Source: Glandiceps talaboti (Eukaryota > Hemichordata > Enteropneusta > Spengelidae). From it: a stretch of 64,000 bases of DNA. This document shows, piece after piece, positions 58,401 through 64,000 of this stretch. The stretch covers positions 16,400,001 through 16,464,000 of the forward strand of contig NC_135563.1 of assembly GCF_964340395.1 (NCBI RefSeq), written 5' to 3'. The translations under genes were made by a program, and so were the position numbers. The notes beneath the pieces are model-generated. The model had not been told where the DNA came from, made no database searches, and saw only the letters and a program-made list of their open reading frames with translations. Positions within the stretch are counted from its first letter, which is position 1, and every line of letters starts with the position of its first letter.

Positions 58401-61400
58401 ACAATGAGTAAGTATGACTTTGTTTTCTCTTAGACACAACATAACAAAACCTGTCATCTGTTAACATCATGTTGTATCACTGTTGTAGAAAAGGTCTAAA
58501 ATCGTAACTAAGCAAAGGCCATAAGCTTGTGCAGAGTAGCCTCATGATGATATTGTAGATAGTGCCCTCCACGTGGAGAATGCACATAGTATATAGAACG
58601 TGCATGGGTAATGATTGCACCGCAATGCATCCTTGGGTAAAACAACCAAAATAACATCACATAGTATATAGGATATACATGTGTACTAGTCATTAAGCCA
58701 CTGCATGAGCTATTAACATCCTCTTATGTCACTGTTCTATTTGTCATCGAGTTGTGCCAAAAGGTCTATTGACGTCCTGATGTATCAAACTTCAATACGT
58801 TTTCATTTCATAGGAAAAGGTTGACTGGTCAAGAATGGCTTGTAAGAAAACCAGGTGCATACCTCAAAGAGGCCTACGAAGTGGTAAGATTAGATTGCTT
58901 CATAACATTTTGCAAACAATTTTTGATTGAAAATGGAAAGGAAGTATTACCAACTCTGGATTCTTCCCTGACATTTTCTGTTTTTGTAAATATTTGATTG
59001 GTTGTATATACAATGTACATTGCCTAGTGCCCAGATGTACAGTATTTACATTGAAATTAGATATCCAGGTGTACACTTTCTGTGTGTATTTTACACATGC
59101 AGTAGATGTTGGCCAACAAAATCTTGTTTTGTTATGCAGGTCATTAAGGTTGAGACTTCATTTACTTTGACGGAAGATATTGCTTTACATTTGAAAGCAA
59201 CTGAAACTGTAACAGACTCCCTAGGTGAAAAAAGATTAGCTGGTGCAGAATGGTTGTTGACTTGTGAACAGACAGAATCCTATATCCCTGACATAGGTGT
59301 GGTAAGTGAAGCTGATAATGTGATATATAATGTGAAGTTAAGTGGTCTGACTCCTTAGATGATCAAAGATAAGCTATTATGGAATGGTTGTTGACTACTT
59401 GTGAACAGACAGAATCCTACATTCCTGACATAGGTGTGGTAAGTTAAGCTGACAATGAGATATTATAATGTTTATACATGTTCATCACCTGTGTGAACTG
59501 CCTGACAATTGTCAAAGTTACATTAATAGATAAATAAACAAATAAATAAATAAATAAATAAATAAATAAATGTGATATGAAGTGGTAACATAGTCATGTA
59601 AGTTAGGTGGGTTGTAGACTTCTTTGAAATATATTTGATTTCTTGTATTTTGTACTTGTAGGAAGTAGTAAGTAAAGTCAACAAGACCATACTTGGTAAG
59701 AATGAATTCTGTGTTGTCTATGATCCTGTGGACAATAATGGACACAATAAATTTGGCCAGAAAGAACTGAGAAAAGGAATATACAGCTTTTTCCTACAGC
59801 CAGGTAAGATATTACAGTGGGAGAAAGTTATTCTTTTGACAATAGACTGTCATATAGATGTTCCTATTAGATTTACTTAGAGTACACAGTATAGGATTAG
59901 AAATTGGATGTGACATTACTGGTATATATCAGTGTTTTTGCTAAGGTCTGGGAACTTCAGTAACAGAAATGGGTAAATCTGGTAAAACTGGCATAGTTCT
60001 TCATACATTATACTTTAAGTTCAGTGGGGAACCAATGATAAACTAACTAGGGAACTCAGGTAACTTTTACTAACTTACTGCAGGCCTTAACAAAAACACT
60101 GGTAGGGAATTACCTGTAGTAGGCATCGTAATGTCCACAACGTGGATTGAATTTACAAAACTTCTTGGTAGCCATTATACCTACTTTCAGTAAATCATCA
60201 TAGAGTCTATGTAAATCTAAATAGTGACTTTAGTAATGCCTTTATGTCGTTAGCAAATATCTAATGTAATCTATCATCAAAAGGATGACTTTCCCCAGGC
60301 AGACATCTCTTCTCACTACACCTGTGGTTGTTAAGCTACAAATGCAAAATTGTACTAGCTGTTTTTACTTAGAGTTTTTACTTCGGTTTTGTAAATCCAT
60401 TCCCCAAATTCAAATACTTGCTGCCATGCTTGATGTAGTTTCATTATTGCCATTGTTACTAAACAAAACATGAAATGTCATGTGAGTAAAAGTTACAATG
60501 TTGTTCTTGATGTGACAGGTGAAAACCTCCCCAATGGAATACAGAAAGCTTTCCTCCTACAAGAAGACCAAGCAGTGGTTATACAGTCTACCATTGCATT
60601 TACAGATGACACCAGTAAGGGTAAGTAGAAATTATAAAATAATATTGATATCTGCAAATAAATCTATTGCTTGGTAGTGTTCCCTCATTTCCAGTCCAAA
60701 TGTTCCTTCTGTACAGCACTCCTAGTGGCAGAACTAGGAAATCTTTTATCTTTCTAGCACCCTGGATATGGCATATTGTACCCATACTGTATACTGGTGG
60801 AGACCGGGTGATGTTACTGTATCTCATCTCTAGGCAAAATATGTCATGCTGAGCTGAAATGTTGCTTAATTTATCTTGTGTGTTTTACAGAATAGTTCTT
60901 TCAACTTGACTTTCCTAAACTGCCATTGGTCCTTTTCACATATTTCAGTTGCCATAGAAAGGAAACCAGGTGACAAGTGGTTGATCAGAGGACCATGTAA
61001 TTATATTCCCCCAGTGGAGGTCAAGGTTCTCAAACAACCAAATGGCAAGTTTGTGCGGTAAGTTGATGGAGATCCTTATCTATTAAAGATAGTCTGCTAC
61101 ACATAAATGTTTTTCCATTGAGAACATTACTTGTTGGTTGCTTGAATAAGTATATCGGATCACAGTTCACTGTTACAAAAGAACCAGCAAAAATGTTTAC
61201 ATAATTGTTGATATATTACTTGTATTGGCTTCCAACTTTGTTTCCAAGTTTACTTAAAATAATTGTAAGTCTGTCAATGGATGTAAACAAGCTTCTGACT
61301 AAGACATTTCAGCAAATTTTATGCACGAAATATTGATTGGAAACTTTCCATACCAGCATTTGTAATATTCTGAAATGAAATATATATTTAAGTTTAATAC

Positions 61401-63749
61401 TAACAATACACCTTTGTCACAAGTCATACAGCTTGTACAAGAGGTACCGGTAGTATCCGTAATCTAATGTAAATGATATAGTTCTGATAAAATGCATACG
61501 TTTGTCTTCTGTATGCTGTGATGAGGGCGCCCTCACACATCAGAGAGAGGAACAACACAATGTATCTTACAGTCTAATGTTTGTTCTGTCAGCAGTTGAT
61601 TTTATTTGTCAAAAATGACAACTACTTGTAGTTTTGTAAACTGCCCCCTAATTACCAGTCCTGTATCTTCTACAGAAATGCCATACCACTTGCACATAAT
61701 GAAGGGATTTATGTCAGAAACCTACGAAGTGGAGAGGTAAGATCATATTACAAATAAATTAAAACTTTATACTACACCAAAATACTTGGATAAATTCTAG
61801 CTGTCAACCCAAGTCTTTAATTTTGCTTCAGGGATGTGAATGATGCATTTCAGGAATACCAGCACCCTAGTTGTGCAGATCAAAAGTTTCCAAAATCATT
61901 CATAAAGGCTGTACTGGACATAGAAGTGACATGGAGAACCCATCTAATGTCATTCAATGCAATTCAAGTCTGTCAGAGTTGAGATGATAAACAAATTATA
62001 GACAATATTGAATGTATAACCTAAACCAGGCATTCTTACAAACATGATTGACTGTGATTTAACAACTGATGTGGCTGCTGTATGGCAGAATTGATTCCAT
62101 TACATGTCAGTTTTTTGGGTTGAACTTACTGTATCATACTAGTATGAGTAATTTTGTTGTGTAATGATGTGGTTCAAACACTGGATTTGGTACCTACCTA
62201 ATTGTCAGTGATTTCCATTCACTTTGTATTTCAGGTGAGAGCTGTAATGGGACCACAGTCCTATCTCCTCCAAGAATATGAAGAACTGTCGAACAAAGAA
62301 TTGTCAGCTCTGACAGAGACATTACTGAGGTAAGAAATATAACATATACAATGTGACAATAAAATTTGGTTACTTTGGAATCATAAGTTAGGAATGAATA
62401 CAATATGTTATTGATTCTTGGAATCATATAATATCAGTTAGGTAAGACTGAAAGCCTGTAAGCATGAACAACATATTCTCCATGTACAGTGTCCAATAGT
62501 GTCAGAATATTTCATGATAAATAAGTTTGCCAGAATACATATATGGTACATACATACATTCAGCCAAGGGAAGTACTCATGATGTGACCACACTGTACAT
62601 TTCAATATCTGATATTGTAGAATTCATGATCAAAGTCAGTTGTACTGTTTTTGTTGCTGACAACTTAACGGTTCCAAAAAGTTGAAAACAGCAGACATTT
62701 TGGGATATGTATTAATGGTGTGTATTCTGCACTTGATAGGAAAGGTGGTGGACACGGTGGAGAAGAGATCAGAAAGATGGCTTACTTTGAATCTTCCATT
62801 GACCCTGCTTTGGCTGGAGATAAGGTTAGATTTAATAGTTGAATGTATGGTGTATTGGCTTTGAGTTCATATCATAATCCATATTTCATTATGATTGCAT
62901 GCTTATACTAAATAGTTTGATATCAGCCTCACCATTTGTTCAGTTTAGAAGTTCAACCTATTTCAATTTTGTATGTCTTTGTATTAGGAGTGTAGTAATA
63001 TGTGTAACTTAACTTTTTAAAGTATCACAGATAGTAATGACATGAGATTATAATACCTTCTTGTTTTCAAAGAGTTTAATTTGCTGAATTGTAGAAGTCA
63101 TGTGGATGTCAAGCACTGAGCATACAATATTTTTGCTTTGTAAGTTGACTAGTAAAATCAAACTGTAATCTTTGTGTGTGTTTATTTACTGCACAGCCAA
63201 GAGATAAGACAAGAGTTGTGACATACCGTTGCCCTGGAAACACAGCAGTGCAGGTGAGAATTAGACAGTTAACAAGACGGATGGTTTGTGATGTATTTAA
63301 TAACACTGCCCACATAAGACTTCCTATTATAGTCATCTCTAAGTCCATCCACTCTGGCATCAACTCCAGGGGTATGGTTATTCCTAGCCTCAATATGGGT
63401 AAACTCTGATCTTTATGTTCGCCAGTTGTTCGCCTACATGTAGTGCCCACGCTATGCAAATTGAGGTCACTAACGGTCACTAGTCTACACCACATGATAC
63501 AATCTAAACCAATCACTAAAGGCTGTATGAAAACGCAGTGTTATTACAAATAAAATGATGGACATACCCCCGGTAATATGTATTCTTCTTCATACATTCC
63601 AGGTGTACATGTATAATTATAATTTAACATTCATCTTCATTATGCATAACAGGTGTATAACTACAAAAAGAAGACAGCAAGAGTTATTTTTGGACCTGAT
63701 ATGGTTATTTTAGGACCTGATGAAAACTTTAATATTCTCAGTTTAAGTG
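54570..63749 (+). CDS. MVP: Major vault protein, N-terminal 16 exons (continues past window)
   Basis: Shell protein of the cytoplasmic vault ribonucleoprotein. Exons: 54570-54623, 55647-55780, 56379-56442, 57065-57143, 57600-57757, 58316-58407, 58814-58883, 59140-59301, 59662-59803, 60519-60620, 60949-61057, 61676-61736, 62235-62329, 62740-62824, 63197-63253, 63653-63749; about 520 residues in phase, last junction open (phase 1). Tandem vault repeats are seen as [46 protein letters not shown] and [15 protein letters not shown], each followed by a V-E/K-V strand, plus EPFPLYPGE and [19 protein letters not shown]. The shoulder (SPFH-like) domain and cap helix lie beyond the edge. The N-terminus is short ([18 protein letters not shown]). 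A Gly-rich insert GGGHGG (exon 14) and many substitutions make it more divergent than usual MVP, so a lineage paralogue is possible. Exon 8's end is duplicated in intron 8. Confidence 0.92.
55354..55430. repeat. (AC)n then (AT)n compound microsatellite
   Basis: About 68 bp of AC followed by a short AT run, in MVP intron 1. Confidence 0.95.
59229..59470 (+). repeat. Tandem duplication of MVP exon 8 3' end and its donor
   Basis: Copy 1 (59229-59332) covers the last part of exon 8 (ending 59301), the donor and about 30 bp of intron. Copy 2 (about 59363-59470) repeats it at a 134-bp offset, including a second GTG|GTAAGT junction (donor at 59439). Copy 2 keeps the reading frame of [17 protein letters not shown] with one extra codon (ACT). 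The intron between has an in-frame stop, so copy 2 is not a simple exon extension. Whether a short exon is spliced in through an acceptor such as GACTCCTTAG (ending 59358) is unknown. Confidence 0.85.
59529..59571. repeat. (AAAT)n microsatellite
   Basis: About ten AAAT units in MVP intron 8. Confidence 0.95.
59930..60101. mobile_element. Small TIR element (CAGTG family), copy 2
   Basis: 172 bp in MVP intron 9. CAGTGTTTTTGCTAAGG (59930-59946) and CCTTAACAAAAACACTG (60085-60101) match at 16 of 17 positions as inverted repeats. Internal sequence is the reverse complement of parts of the copy at 3069-3235 (for example the AGTAACAGAAA and GGTAAAACTGG blocks). Confidence 0.7.
61511..61576. mobile_element. 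Remnant of TAGTCTGTAAGATA-family element, copy 4
   Basis: Right end preserved (AATGTATCTTACAGTCTA, ending 61576) with GGAACAACACA before it. The left end is degraded. A GAGGGCGCCCTC palindrome lies inside (about 61525-61536). In MVP intron 11. Confidence 0.35.
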
Positions 63750-64000
63750 GTAAGAATTAGAAATTTGTACATAGAAATCAACAAAATAAATGTTCTATGA
63801 CAAAGAATACATGTTTGTTTCAAGATATTTCCAAATTCTTTTATGCTTTGAAATTGGAGGGGAGGGGCAAGAAACACTCACTGACTGTTTTTGTTGTTAT
63901 TCTAATTAATAAGTATGCAAGCAGACAACAATATATTTAAAGGAAGTTCCCTACATCACTTCCACTTCGGATTGATGCCAGCTTTGTACTCATAAGTGAA

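Noticed and set aside
63109-63516. 135-codon minus-strand frame
   Set aside because: Antisense of MVP exon 15 and flanking intron; no domain recognised.

Overview
This window is AT-rich, intron-dense nuclear DNA from an animal. Coding exons are short (about 35-360 bp) and separated by GT-AG introns that hold microsatellites and small transposon remnants. The encoded proteins are clearly metazoan. MVP (lost in flies and nematodes), the many introns, the compact 64 kb with six genes and the small inverted-repeat transposons together suggest an invertebrate deuterostome or lophotrochozoan (hemichordate-, mollusc-, annelid- or brachiopod-like). I cannot name the species.

Six protein genes were resolved exon by exon, with reading phase checked across every junction. 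They are HSPA9/mortalin (+, 1440-11317, 14 exons, 688 aa); PLPBP/PROSC (-, 14132-19888, 7 exons, 306 aa); pantothenate kinase (+, 20738-30882, 7 exons, 386 aa); YKT6 (+, 36366-41258, 7 exons, 197 aa); BUB3 (-, 50415-53622, 6 coding exons, 324 aa); and major vault protein (+, 54570 to past the window edge, 16 exons seen, about 520 residues). HSPA9 and PLPBP converge. PLPBP and PANK are head to head (about 850 bp between start codons), which puts a vitamin B6 cofactor protein and a vitamin B5/CoA enzyme on one intergenic promoter region. YKT6 and BUB3 converge across 9 kb of non-coding DNA. BUB3 and MVP are head to head around a perfect TCTCGCGAGA palindrome. The shared theme is housekeeping: mitochondrial chaperone, cofactor supply, vesicle fusion, spindle checkpoint and vault particle. 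There is no sign of an operon or a defence island.

The most unusual features are structural. (1) In PLPBP a 43-bp minisatellite of about 15 copies is built from the last 40 nt of exon 2 plus GTA, so the intron starts with a ladder of about 15 equally spaced GTAAGT donors. (2) In MVP, the 3' part of exon 8 and its donor are tandemly duplicated (134-bp offset) inside the next intron. (3) Introns 12 and 13 of HSPA9 carry two copies of a roughly 95-nt element with box C, box D and flanking stems, which looks like a pair of box C/D snoRNAs; vertebrate HSPA9 also hosts C/D snoRNAs (SNORD63). (4) A tandem segmental duplication of about 3.5-3.7 kb lies between YKT6 and BUB3. (5) Several families of small terminal-inverted-repeat elements are present, one with 52-bp TIRs and a perfect 9-bp target duplication of Mutator type. 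(6) The last HSPA9 intron uses a GC-AG splice pair.

The rest is intron or intergenic DNA with simple repeats, a short LINE reverse-transcriptase tail (33780-33938), candidate poly(A) signals and diverged dispersed repeats. I saw no rRNA, intact tRNA, CRISPR array or prokaryotic-type system, and no retrovirus-like element.
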